Shown: positions 27,690-37,381 of the stretch, piece by piece | Position numbering within the stretch: the first letter of the stretch is position 1 | Layout of the letters: the number at the start of each line of letters is the position of its first letter | NCBI RefSeq assembly: GCF_000172635.2 | Contig: NC_018632.1 | Span: 3,224,001 to 3,288,000, forward strand | Source: Alteromonas macleodii ATCC 27126 | GTDB taxonomy: Bacteria > Pseudomonadota > Gammaproteobacteria > Enterobacterales > Alteromonadaceae | DNA length: 64,000 nucleotides | Direction of reading: 5' to 3' | Notes under the pieces: model-generated | Seen by the model: only the letters and a program-made list of their open reading frames with translations | Database searches by the model: none | What the model was told of the DNA's origin: nothing | Program-made: the position numbers and the translations under genes

Positions 27690-28346
27690 ATGGATCAGAA
27701 CGCAAAAAAACAAGCCGTAGCCAAAGCAGCCATCGAATATGTTGAAGCAGACAGCATTGTCGGTGTGGGTACAGGTTCTACCGTAAATTTCTTTATTGAA
27801 GAACTCGGTAAAATTAAACACAAAATTGAAGGTGCAGTATCAAGTTCAGAAGCCTCTACCGAGCGTTTAAAAGCCTTAGGCATTGAGGTATTCGAGTTAA
27901 ACGAAGTCAGCAATCTATCGGTTTATATCGACGGTGCCGATGAAGTGACCGAACACAAGCATATGATTAAAGGCGGAGGCGCAGCACTCACTCGCGAGAA
28001 AATTGTAGCCGGTGCGGCGACCACGTTTGTGTGTATTGTTGATGAAAGTAAGCGCGTTCCTGTATTGGGCTCGTTTCCCCTTCCCGTTGAAGTTATTCCC
28101 ATGGCTCGCTCTTTCGTAGCACGAGAGCTAGTAAAGCTTGGTGGCGATCCTGAATATAGACAAGGTGTTGTCACCGATAACGGCAACGTTATTTTAGATG
28201 TTCACAACCTTGAGATTCTGAATCCTCGTGAGCTAGAACAAAAAATAAATAATATTCCTGGCGTGGTCACGAACGGCATTTTCGCACTACGAGGCGCGGA
28301 CATAGTGCTAAGTGCTACAGATAGTGGTGTTGAAACCTTTAAGTGA
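27690..28346 (+). CDS. rpiA: Ribose-5-phosphate isomerase A
   Basis: The 218-residue product interconverts ribose-5-phosphate and ribulose-5-phosphate. Motifs are [16 protein letters not shown] (about 25-40), [11 protein letters not shown], the active-site YIDGADEV and [16 protein letters not shown]. The length matches E. coli RpiA. ATG 27690 is chosen over ATG 27684 because the CGGAG sequence at 27678-27682 is properly spaced only for the former. It shares ribose metabolism with the upstream ribokinase. Confidence 0.96.
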   Translation: MDQNAKKQAVAKAAIEYVEADSIVGVGTGSTVNFFIEELGKIKHKIEGAVSSSEASTERLKALGIEVFELNEVSNLSVYIDGADEVTEHKHMIKGGGAALTREKIVAGAATTFVCIVDESKRVPVLGSFPLPVEVIPMARSFVARELVKLGGDPEYRQGVVTDNGNVILDVHNLEILNPRELEQKINNIPGVVTNGIFALRGADIVLSATDSGVETFK

Positions 28347-28693
28347 TAACTGAGTAAGACGTATAGTGCGGTGAAAAGCTATACAAAATACTACTTTCAA
28401 CTTAACGCGTTTTCTGTTAGTTTCCGTTTAGACGTCTAGATGTCCTTAAAAGAAGTTCACTAAGCGTCTCAACTTTTACGTTAGTTAAGGCCAATTCCTT
28501 AATAACGAAAGCAATCAACGTGATTATAAAAGCTTGGTAGCAATAACGCCCAAGCAAGGCTTTCAGAGCTGCAAAGCGATGTCGTTGCAGCGCAGGTTAT
28601 ACACAGCTTTGTGTTTCATACTGGCAGGTTTCTGAGAGTCTTGGATTGGCGGTGCAAGCAAACCAAATTACATCAGTGAGAGATAGCGAGTTC
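28347..28693. other. Regulatory gap upstream of serA
   Basis: The 347-base gap holds no gene. It contains two adjacent met-box-like octamers at 28430-28445 and a leader hairpin at 28568-28591 (GCTGCAA with TTGCAGC). I could not fix a promoter with confidence. Confidence 0.5.
28430..28445. promoter_or_regulatory. Candidate MetJ operator (two adjacent met boxes)
   Basis: AGACGTCT (28430-28437) is an exact match to the E. coli met-box consensus and is directly followed by AGATGTCC (28438-28445), matching 6 of 8 positions. MetJ binds at least two adjacent boxes. The site lies about 250 bases before the serA start codon. The match is by eye only. Confidence 0.5.
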
Positions 28694-29923
28694 ATGAGCA
28701 AAGTTTCATTAGAGAAGGATAAGATCCGAATTTTGTTGTTGGAAGGTGTTCACCAAAGTGCTTTGGAGACACTAAAAAGCAATGGGTATAGCAATATTGA
28801 ATTTCTCAAGACCTCTCTTCCTGAAGACGAGTTAATTGAGAAAATTAAAGACGCCCACTTTGTTGGTATTCGCTCGCGTACTCAAATTACAGAGAAGGTA
28901 GTTGAAGCAGCACAAAAGCTTGTGGCTATCGGTTGTTTCTGTATTGGCACCAACCAAGTTGATCTTGAAGCCACCCAACGCCGCGGCATTCCCGTGTTTA
29001 ACGCGCCATTTTCCAACACACGTTCGGTTGCAGAACTTGTACTTGGCCAAATTATCCTTTTACTTCGCCAGGTGCCGAGTAAAAATGCCAAGGCTCACCG
29101 CGGAGAGTGGGAAAAAACGGCAGTCGGCTCATATGAAGCCCGTGGTAAGACACTTGGTATCATTGGTTATGGTCATATAGGCACACAGCTGAGTATTCTT
29201 GCTGAACACCTAGGTATGCGCGTTCAATTTTTCGATATCGAAGACAAGCTTGTGCTAGGTAATTCTGCCCAAGTAAAATCGCTTGAAAAGCTGCTTAATA
29301 CCTCTGACGTTGTTTCACTTCACGTTCCTGAAACACCACAAACTCAAGATATGATTGGTGAAAAAGAACTGTCTCAAATGAAGAAAGGCAGCATTTTGAT
29401 TAACGCGTCTCGCGGTACTGTGGTAGATATCGATGCGCTTGCGAAGGCATTGGGAAGCGGCCAACTAAACGGCGCTGCTATTGATGTATTCCCGGTTGAG
29501 CCTAAATCTAATACTGAAGAATTCGAGTCGCCGCTTCGCGCGTTCGATAATGTCATTCTGACCCCGCATGTGGGCGGCAGCACGCAAGAAGCGCAAGAAA
29601 ATATTGGTATTGAAGTGGCGGGTAAACTCGCGAAGTACAGCGACAACGGTTCAACGCTGTCAGCCGTTAACTTCCCTGAAGTGTCACTGCCAGAACATAC
29701 TGGTCGTTCACGCCTACTTCACGTACACAAAAACCAGCCAGGTATTCTTACTCAAATTAACCAAGCGTTTGCAGAAAAAGGCATCAACATCGAAGCCCAG
29801 TACCTACAAACTAACGCAGAAATTGGTTATGTAGTAGTTGATGTTAAAGAAGACCGTGGTTATGAAGCACTTGCAGAGCTTCAGCAAATTGATGGCACAA
29901 TTAAGACACGTATTCTTCACTAA
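28694..29923 (+). CDS. serA: D-3-phosphoglycerate dehydrogenase
   Basis: The product catalyses the first step of serine synthesis. From ATG 28694 (MSKVSLEKDKIRILLLEGVH) it is 409 residues and aligns with E. coli SerA from its first residues; the open frame upstream to 28646 is not needed. Domains are substrate-binding, NAD-binding (LGIIGYGHIGTQLSILAE, near 155), the catalytic-His segment TPHVGGSTQEAQENIG, and a C-terminal ACT domain starting near LLHVHKNQPGIL that allows serine feedback. Confidence 0.96.
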   Translation: MSKVSLEKDKIRILLLEGVHQSALETLKSNGYSNIEFLKTSLPEDELIEKIKDAHFVGIRSRTQITEKVVEAAQKLVAIGCFCIGTNQVDLEATQRRGIPVFNAPFSNTRSVAELVLGQIILLLRQVPSKNAKAHRGEWEKTAVGSYEARGKTLGIIGYGHIGTQLSILAEHLGMRVQFFDIEDKLVLGNSAQVKSLEKLLNTSDVVSLHVPETPQTQDMIGEKELSQMKKGSILINASRGTVVDIDALAKALGSGQLNGAAIDVFPVEPKSNTEEFESPLRAFDNVILTPHVGGSTQEAQENIGIEVAGKLAKYSDNGSTLSAVNFPEVSLPEHTGRSRLLHVHKNQPGILTQINQAFAEKGINIEAQYLQTNAEIGYVVVDVKEDRGYEALAELQQIDGTIKTRILH

Positions 29924-29946
29924 GAAGAGTTGTTTTAAGACTAAAT

Positions 29947-29977
29947 AAAAACGCTGCACAATGTGCAGCGTTTTTTT
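29947..29977 (+). terminator. Intrinsic terminator after serA
   Basis: ACGCTGCAC (29951-29959) pairs with GTGCAGCGT (29963-29971) around a 3-base loop and is followed by T7. A-run flanks on the other side make it usable on the minus strand too, where the DUF481 gene ends at 30050. Confidence 0.93.
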
Positions 29978-30049
29978 ATGCCTGTGATTTTACTTCAATG
30001 CGTTGAAGTGCCCAGCCCTACTTCAGTGCGCTGAGCATATAAGGTAGGC

Positions 30050-30808
30050 TTAGAAGAAGTTGTAAACTAAGCTAACTGCAGTTTCTGTGTCTAGTTTTTC
30101 AACGTCGTCGTCAACATTGGTGTTGTGATCAAGTTTGAAAGAAAGACGCATTGAAAGGTTACCGCTGATTGTAGCTGTAAGTGCAGACTCAGCACGAGAT
30201 TTCGTGTTGTCAGAACCCACTTCGGTACTCACTGTTTGCGTAAATTTAGCGGTATCTGAAATTTTCCAAGAATAAGCTGATGACGCACGAACGATTACGC
30301 TGTCAAGATCTTCGCCATCCTGAGTTTCGATGAATGAGTAACCAGGACCGATTGAATATTCAAGGGTGTGGCGCTTGTTCTCAAGTACTTTTTGGTTCCA
30401 ACCCGCCGCAATAGTTGATTGGTAATTAAAGTTACTAAAGCGGTCGTCTTCATATGAAGCGAAGCCGAATAAACGGTTATCAGGATTTTCTAGTTTGTAG
30501 TTACCCTGGGCTGAACCAAAGAACTTCTGTGCAGAAGTAAACTCGATATCTTCTTGCTCGCCTGCATCATTTTCTTGTTGAACAGTTTCCTGTTTGTACA
30601 GACCTTTTAAAACGTAGTCGTTACTCCATTTTTCAAGCTCTTGGTGAGCCTGTATACCCGCACTGATTGACGTGGTTTCAGTGTTACCTGAAGTCGAAAT
30701 AAAACCTAGTTCGCCTTCCATTGTAAAAGGCTTAACTTCATCGTCTTGAGCGAAAGCGGCTGGAGAAAGAGAAATTGCAACTAAAGATGCAAGCACTTGC
30801 TTTTTCAT
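30050..30808 (-). CDS. DUF481 (YdiY-like) outer-membrane protein, copy 1
   Basis: The 252-residue product has a Sec signal peptide cleaved near SPAAFAQ, followed by a repeat-rich beta-strand sequence ending in the outer-membrane-like SLVYNFF. Family features are GELGFISTSGNTETTS near the mature N terminus, RLFGFASYEDDRFSNFNYQ and YSIGPGYSFIE. DUF481 proteins are small outer-membrane barrels of unclear function. A paralogue lies 213 bases upstream. Confidence 0.88.
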   Translation of the reverse strand: MKKQVLASLVAISLSPAAFAQDDEVKPFTMEGELGFISTSGNTETTSISAGIQAHQELEKWSNDYVLKGLYKQETVQQENDAGEQEDIEFTSAQKFFGSAQGNYKLENPDNRLFGFASYEDDRFSNFNYQSTIAAGWNQKVLENKRHTLEYSIGPGYSFIETQDGEDLDSVIVRASSAYSWKISDTAKFTQTVSTEVGSDNTKSRAESALTATISGNLSMRLSFKLDHNTNVDDDVEKLDTETAVSLVYNFF

Positions 30809-31021
30809 TGAACAATCCTATTGATTATCGGTCCATTCGTTGTACTCGATACCTTTTGAACTGCAAGGCGGTACAACACGAGTTTTAAAAGAGATCTGCT
30901 AGACAGTGCCGCGAGACAGCAAGCACTGCAAACAATGGTGCGCAGTGTACATTTTCAAAGCTCTCAGTCAATGCGAACACGGTAAAAAGCCAAAGATAAC
31001 CCGTTAATTTACACTAATTGA

Positions 31022-31825
31022 CTAAAAAAACTGATAGACCAGCGCCACGGAGGTCTCTGTGCTTAAGGCTGCGACATCTTCGGCGGTGTCTGTTTCATGG
31101 TTTAGTATGAAGGATAACTTCATCGCCAGTGAACCGAATACGTTGGCTGAAAGCGAAGTTTCTGAGCGCGATTTCATATTTTCTTCACCCGCCTCAGTGC
31201 TAACAAACTGCCTTAACTTGGCGCCTGAGCTCCAGTGGTATTTGTATTCGGCGGACGCTCTTACAATGATGCCATCGTTGACTACGCTTTCATTATCTTC
31301 TTCAGCTTCAATAAAACTGTAGCCAGGACCAATGCTATAGCGAAACTCACTGTCTTCACTGCGCCAGAGGCGCTGAGACCAGCCTGCGGCCAGCGAAGCA
31401 CGGTGATCGTAACCGGTAAATTGATCGTCTTCGTAATCACCGTACATAAAAAGACGGCGACCAGGCGTCATTAGTTTATAGTCGAACTGCGCGCTAGTGA
31501 AAAAGCGCTGGGCGCTGATGTCCCGCTCTGTTGTTGGCGTACCGCTTTCTTTATAGAGCAACTCTGCGAAGTAGATACTGCTCCAATTTTCTGTTTCATG
31601 GTCCGCATTGACCGCGGCTTTCACGCTGGCAGCTGAGGTGTTTCCGGTGTTTACAAGTACACCTAGTTCACCGTCTAGCGTAAAACGAGGAATTTCATCA
31701 TCGGTGTCGGGCGTGAAGTCTGCGTGATAGAGGGTTTGTATAAGATCCCTCGCACTTGCGTGCACACACACGCAGCAACAAACAATGCCAACAACAATGC
31801 TTGGCCGGAAGATTTTTTTGAACAT
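31022..31825 (-). CDS. DUF481 (YdiY-like) outer-membrane protein, copy 2
   Basis: The 267-residue product resembles the 30050-30808 product throughout its mature part. Both have GELG..NTGNT-type openings, RLFMYGDYEDDQFTGYDHR, YSIGPGYSFIEAE, STEAGEENMKSRSE and a C-terminal ALVYQFF. The N terminus is a signal peptide ending around the VHASA stretch. It looks like a tandem duplication of an outer-membrane protein gene, now well diverged. Function is unknown. Confidence 0.86.
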   Translation of the reverse strand: MFKKIFRPSIVVGIVCCCVCVHASARDLIQTLYHADFTPDTDDEIPRFTLDGELGVLVNTGNTSAASVKAAVNADHETENWSSIYFAELLYKESGTPTTERDISAQRFFTSAQFDYKLMTPGRRLFMYGDYEDDQFTGYDHRASLAAGWSQRLWRSEDSEFRYSIGPGYSFIEAEEDNESVVNDGIIVRASAEYKYHWSSGAKLRQFVSTEAGEENMKSRSETSLSANVFGSLAMKLSFILNHETDTAEDVAALSTETSVALVYQFF

Positions 31826-31958
31826 AATCTGATTTACGTTGAGCTTTATAGTTTTTAGATTACGTCTTAGTACGACGCTTGTTATACCAATCCTCTGGAT
31901 GAGCTTTACTACATTTTGCTAATTATCAGTAAAGTAACGGAGTTGTTGCACCGAAAGC

Positions 31959-32783
31959 TCAGTGAATAAGCGACACAATTTTTGCCGTTTCTTGTTCGGC
32001 GTATTCAATTGAATTACTTATCACTTCCATGTTGAGACTTACTGTATTGGCTATCTCAGGGGTAAAAAGTTCAATGTCAGCGTAACTTTCTTTATTTAAC
32101 TGACTTACCGTAATTCGATTTGCTAAACACAGGACGCAGATATCTACATCGGATTTATGTTTAGCTTCATCATTCATGAACGTTACCGGATAGTACAACC
32201 CAATAGGTAAGTGCCAATTTTCTAGTATGATACCGCTGCATTGAGCAAACGTAAAACCGAAATGCTCCAACTGATTAACGTGCGGTAACGCGTTCGTCTC
32301 AGCATTCAGGTATGACTGATAGCGTTTAGTTTCTTTCTTGGCCACGACCAGCTCACTTAAGTTTTGCAATATACCCATTACAAAGAAGCGTTCTGCTCCG
32401 CGCACGTTAAGTCTCATCGCAAGACTTTTGGCCACCATGCCGCAATACACTGATGCATACCAATGTTTGTCTAAATTTATTAGCTTAGCATCAAAGCGTT
32501 TAAATGCTGTGCTGGCAGTTTCTGCAATTACCAAGTTATACAGGGCTTCGCCTCCAATCACACTGATTGCTTTGGCAACAGATTCTACTTGAGAAGGAAA
32601 CCGAAACAGCGAGCTATTCGCCAGCCTTAGTACCTTCGCGGTAAGAGAGGGATCAGCACTTATAAGCTCGCCAATATCCTCGGCGCTGGAACGGGGATCG
32701 TCTAATGTTGAACGCAGGCGCACGCAAATATCCGGTAACGTAAATGATTTCGCGGCATACGAAACATACTTATCTAACGACAT
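31959..32783 (-). CDS. HDOD-domain signalling protein
   Basis: The 274-residue soluble protein has an HDOD domain from about residue 12. It shows the typical LPDICVRLRSTLDDPRSSAEDIGELISADPSLTAKVLRLANSSLF opening followed by the ISVIGGEALYNLVIA helix. HDOD domains are catalytically inactive HD relatives found in bacterial signalling proteins. No output domain is attached. It lies between the DUF481 and DUF1289 genes, and context does not indicate a pathway. Confidence 0.87.
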   Translation of the reverse strand: MSLDKYVSYAAKSFTLPDICVRLRSTLDDPRSSAEDIGELISADPSLTAKVLRLANSSLFRFPSQVESVAKAISVIGGEALYNLVIAETASTAFKRFDAKLINLDKHWYASVYCGMVAKSLAMRLNVRGAERFFVMGILQNLSELVVAKKETKRYQSYLNAETNALPHVNQLEHFGFTFAQCSGIILENWHLPIGLYYPVTFMNDEAKHKSDVDICVLCLANRITVSQLNKESYADIELFTPEIANTVSLNMEVISNSIEYAEQETAKIVSLIH

Positions 32784-32823
32784 CTAGAAACTCTCAGTCT
32801 ACTTTTTACAAACTCAAGGCCGC

Positions 32824-33114
32824 TTATTCTGAACTTGGCGGATCATCAAACAGCGTGAACTGCCCAATTGATTCCCCCAGCTCTTTTTGCTGTTGCTTGC
32901 GAGCGCGCATTAGCACCGCTTTTTTGCGCCGAGCACAGGCGCTGATTATTTTACGTTTAGTTGCATCATCAACCTTAAGCCAGTACAGGCGCTCGTCGCG
33001 ACTTCGATAGCACCCTTTACAGAACCCCCTTGGACCTGACTCACACACACCAATGCATGGGCTTGGAATTTCAAAAAACTCCAGCTGTTGGGATTGTGAT
33101 TTTTGTTCCGTCAT
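32824..33114 (-). CDS. DUF1289 family cysteine-motif protein
   Basis: From ATG 33114 the product is 96 residues with the DUF1289 signature SPCIGVCESGPRGFCKGCYRSRDE, in which four cysteines (C-x3-C and C-x2-C) suggest metal or Fe-S binding. The following WLKVDDATKRKIISACARRK helix is also typical. An upstream extension to 33204 is open but looks non-coding. The ATG has no clear Shine-Dalgarno sequence. The gene ends 41 bases before the HDOD gene on the same strand. Function is unknown. Confidence 0.82.
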   Translation of the reverse strand: MTEQKSQSQQLEFFEIPSPCIGVCESGPRGFCKGCYRSRDERLYWLKVDDATKRKIISACARRKKAVLMRARKQQQKELGESIGQFTLFDDPPSSE

Positions 33115-33385
33115 GTCAGTGGCATAACCTTCAAAAGGTGAAACGAATACCACTTGGGCTGCATTTTCAAGCAAGCAACAGTGGCCACGCTTTAGCTTTA
33201 TCAATATAAATTAAAACGCATACTCCAACATCTAGCCACTAGACATTAGCAGTAAGGCATTCCAATCTTCTAAGCCACGCTGCTTTAAAACTAAGCAATT
33301 CGACTCGCAGGCCTTTTCGATATGACAAAGCATAGCACGAAATACGGCCTGTTGACTGCTATACCATGTTCGAAAGCCTGATGCG

Positions 33386-34096
33386 CTAGTCGATAAGTGT
33401 GTATTCGATTGTAGAAACCACGCGCACTTTCTTTATATGTGGATGATGACTGTCGCGACTAGAAATACTGAACTGCCCTTGGTTAGCGCGCTTAATTTTG
33501 CCCAAAGTACTTTTTGAATCTTTGGCAAATTTTTCCGCAACCTCTCTCGCATTGAGCGTAGCTTCTTCAATCATTTCCGGCTTTACTTCGTTTAAGCGGG
33601 TAAATACATAGTCGGGCTGAGCGCGGTAGCTTTGGTCTGATAATACAATACCAGTTTTAATTAACTCCCCAATTTGCTGCATAAGCGCTCGCACCTTTTC
33701 AACATCATTTGAAAAGACAGTAACGGTTTGAATGGCACTGTAGCGAAATGGCGCTTTTTCACTACTTCCATATTGTTGTGCCAATTTGTCATTTATTTCT
33801 GGCTTTCCAATAGTAATGCTTTCTGCTGAAATGCCCTTCTCTTCTAAAAAGTTAGCTACCTGAAGGCTATTCTTTTCAATATGTTCATACAGTTGAGGTA
33901 AGTCATTGCCCGCGTCGACAAATTGAATAGGCCAAATAACCTGATCAGCAATGTATTCTCGCTCTGACAATCCTTTTACGGTTACTACTCTATCCCACGT
34001 TTGCATATCGTTCATGGCAGAAGACACCTGAACACCAAGCAAAGACACAGCAACCACCATGCCCATCGCCATTACTATCGCCGCACCTATTTTCAT
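33386..34096 (-). CDS. SIMPL-domain (DUF541) exported protein
   Basis: ATG 34096 is chosen because GGAG lies 6 bases upstream of it; the open frame extends to 34123. The 236-residue product begins with a membrane anchor or signal (IGAAIVMAMGMVVAVSLLGVQV) and continues as a SIMPL domain, with the family's VTVKGLSEREYIADQVIW opening and NAREVAEKFAKDSKSTLGKI. The family is periplasmic and loosely linked to stress responses; its function is uncertain. A terminator separates it from the RND genes. Confidence 0.86.
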   Translation of the reverse strand: MKIGAAIVMAMGMVVAVSLLGVQVSSAMNDMQTWDRVVTVKGLSEREYIADQVIWPIQFVDAGNDLPQLYEHIEKNSLQVANFLEEKGISAESITIGKPEINDKLAQQYGSSEKAPFRYSAIQTVTVFSNDVEKVRALMQQIGELIKTGIVLSDQSYRAQPDYVFTRLNEVKPEMIEEATLNAREVAEKFAKDSKSTLGKIKRANQGQFSISSRDSHHPHIKKVRVVSTIEYTLID

Positions 34097-34188
34097 TCGA
34101 ATCTCCATTCTTTCTGTTTTCAACAGGATACAAGCGAATATAAGCTTTTCGGTTTCACAAAACGAGATAAATGCTGACCAATGGTGGC

Positions 34189-34217
34189 AAAAAAAAGGCC
34201 ACTCAAATGAGTGGCCT
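34189..34217 (-). terminator. Intrinsic terminator after RND efflux operon
   Basis: On the minus strand GGCCACTC-ATTT-GAGTGGCC (34216 down to 34197) is followed by an uninterrupted T-run. It lies about 45 bases after the pump stop codon and closes the adaptor-pump transcript. Confidence 0.9.
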
Positions 34218-34259
34218 AAAGAGCCCCTTAAGAGGGCAACGCTTGGGTAGACGGGAGAG

Positions 34260-37200
34260 TTAACCTTTACGCTGTATCAGGTAATAAAATACCGGAGTTA
34301 AGATAAGTCCAAATACGGTAACACCAATCATGCCTGAGAATACTGCCACACCCATGGCCTGACGCATTTCAGAGCCGGCACCGGTTGATACCGCCATTGG
34401 CAGCACACCCATGATGAAAGCAATGGATGTCATTAGTATTGGACGAAGACGTAAGCGACTTGCTTCTTTAATGGCTGAAAGCGCGTCCATCCCCTTGTCT
34501 TGTAGCTCTTTTGCAAACTCGACAATAAGAATGGCGTTCTTCGTTGCAAGGCCAACCAGTACAATCAAACCTATTTGGGTAAAATATTGTTGTCGCCGCC
34601 ATAAACTTGCACACCAATAAGCGCGCTCAGCAAGGTCATGGGAACAATCAATATGATTGCCAGTGGCAAACGCAGGCTTTCGTATTGCGCAGCCAGTACT
34701 AAGAACACTAAAAGCACAACTAATGGGAATACAAACGCCGATGCATTGCCCGCTAATATTTGCTGATAGGTGATCTCAGTCCACTCGTAAGTCATGCCAA
34801 GTGGTAACGTTTCAGCCAGAATTTCTTCAATAGCTGCCTTCGCTTGGTCAGAAGAATAGCCTGGCGCTGCTGCACCGTTTATTTCAGCGGTGACGTATCC
34901 GTTATAGTGCATAACACGGTCAGGGCCTGCACTGTGCTCAATGTTCAAGAATGAGCCAAGCGGGATCATCTCACCTTGTGCATTACGCACTTTAAACTGC
35001 GTAATGTTCTCAATGTCCTGACGGTATTGGGCATCAGCTTGTACATTTACTTGGTAAGTTCTACCGAACAAGTTGAAGTCGTTCACGTATAACGAACCTA
35101 AGTAGCCCTGCATGGTGGTAAACAAGGTATCGATGTTTACACCTTGGCTCACCGCTTTTTCACGGTCTACATCTACATCGAGCTGAGGTACAGCAACAGT
35201 GAAGCTGGTAAATGCATCGGTAAGCGCTGGGTGTGCCCACGCTTTGCCAATCACTTCTTGCGTTACGCGCTCAAGTTCTTCAAAGCCTAGGTTTCCTCTG
35301 TCTTCAACCTGTAAACGGAAACCACCAATCGTGCCTAACCCCATTACTGGTGGCGGCGGGAATATTGCCACAAAGGCACCTTTAATAGACCCAAAGTTCT
35401 GGTTAAGCTGGGCAGCAATGGCGCCACCAGATAGATCAGGCGTCGTTCTTTTATCAAAGTCAGTCAGCGTTGCAAACAACACGCCTGAGCTTGGACTATT
35501 GGTAAACCCGTTAATATTCAAGCCAGGGAATGCAATTGCATCTTCAACACCAGGGTGTTCCATAGCAATACGAGACATTTCACGGATCACTTCTTCAGTT
35601 CTGTCTAAGCTTGCTGCATTAGGCAGTTGAGCAAAGGCGACCAAATACTGCTTATCTTGCGGCGGAACATAGCCTGTTGGTGTATTGGCAAACTGGAAGT
35701 AAGTGAGCCCTAACAGACCCGCGTAAAGCACCATGATGATACTGCTCTTGCGGATAAGCCCACCCACAGCACCAGTGTAGCGCTTTGAGTTACGGTCAAA
35801 GAAACGGTTAAACGGTGAAAATACAAAGCGGCCAAACACTTTATCCATTAAACGGGTTAACCAGTCATTCGCTTTACCGTGAGGTTTTAACAGCAATGCA
35901 GATAATGCAGGGCTAAGCGTTAACGAGTTAATTGCAGAAATTACCGTAGAGATAGTAATTGTTAGCGCAAACTGCTTATAGAACTGCCCAGTAAGACCGC
36001 TCATGAAAGCAGTAGGTACGAATACCGCAGCAAGTACCAGTGTTGTGGCAATGATAGGACCGGTTACTTCTTTCATTGCTTGTACGGTGGCTTCAAACGG
36101 CGCTTTGCCTTCAGAAATATTACGCTCTACGTTTTCGACAACAACGATAGCGTCGTCTACTACAATACCGATTGCCAACACAAGACCAAACAGCGACAGT
36201 GCATTCAGCGAGAAGCCCATTAGCTGCATAAAGGCGAACGTTCCCACAAGTGAAATAGGTACTGCAACGAGTGGGATAATAGACGCACGCCATGTTTGTA
36301 AGAACAGTACAACAACAAGTACAACTAACAATACAGCTTCAAGAAGTGTACTAATTACCGCTTCAATCGAACCGCGAACAAATACGGTAGGGTCGTAGGC
36401 AATTTCGTATTCAAGGCCTTCAGGGAACGCCTTAGACAGTTCCGCCATACGAGCGCGAACGTCATCTGAAATTTGGATTGCATTAGAGCCTGGTGCTTGG
36501 AAAACCGGCACCGCTGCCGCAGGGTTATTGTTAATAAGTGAACGCAGTGCATAAAACTCTGAACCTAGTTCGATACGCGCAACGTCTTTAAGACGGGTTA
36601 TTTCACCATTCTCACCCGACTTAACAATAATATTTTCAAATTCGGCTTCATCTTTTAAACGGCCGCGCACATTGATAAGCAGCTGAAATTCGCTGGTACC
36701 CGTAGGCTGTGCACCAAGGCTACCTGCCGCCGCTTGCTGGTTTTGGTCGGCAATAGCTGCTGCCACATCGCCAGGGTTTAACTGGAGCGCAGCCAGTTTG
36801 TTAGGGTCTAACCATACTCGCATGCTGAATTCACCAGCACCGAACAGGCGCACTTGCCCAACGCCATTGATTCGCGCTAGCTCGTCTTTAACAAACTGAT
36901 CAGCATAGTTTGAAAGATAAAGCATGTCATAACGATTATCAGGCGACGTCAGGTGCACTACCATGGTTAAATCTGGTGACGATTTTTCAGTTACCACACC
37001 TAAACGCTGTACTTCTTGAGGTAAACGCGGTGTCGCGCGATTTACACGGTTTTGTACCAGCGTTGTGGCTTCATCTGGATCCGTACCAATGGCAAACGTA
37101 ATTGTTAGTGTCATACGGCCATCACTGGTTGCCTGTGATGACATATACAGCATGTTTTCAACACCGTTAATTTCTTGCTCTAGCGGCGTTGCAACTGTTT

Positions 37201-37381
37201 CGGCGATAACTTCTGGGTTTGCACCGGGATAATTCGCAGTTACCACCACGGTAGGCGGCACTACTTCTGGGTATTCAGTGATAGGTAGTTGCCAGACAGC
37301 AATTGCACCACCTATAAAAATAAGTAGGGAAAGCACGCCCGCAAAAATCGGGCGGCTAATGAAAAACTGCGAAATGTTCAT
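34260..37381 (-). pseudogene. RND efflux pump permease (AcrB/MexB/MexF type), single-base frameshift
   Basis: Reading from 37381, an RND inner-membrane pump runs for 933 residues to GVQVYGGDNNI. It then meets a stop at 34571 and continues in the next frame as GLIVLVGLATKNAILIVEFA to 34260. Adding one T to the T4 run at 34581-34584 restores NNIFTQIGLIVLVG and a full protein of 1040 residues, the family norm. Transmembrane and RND landmarks, including GIVVDDAIVVVENVER, are intact on both sides. A real frameshift would remove the last membrane helices; a sequencing error is equally likely. ATG overlaps the adaptor stop by one base. Confidence 0.9.
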
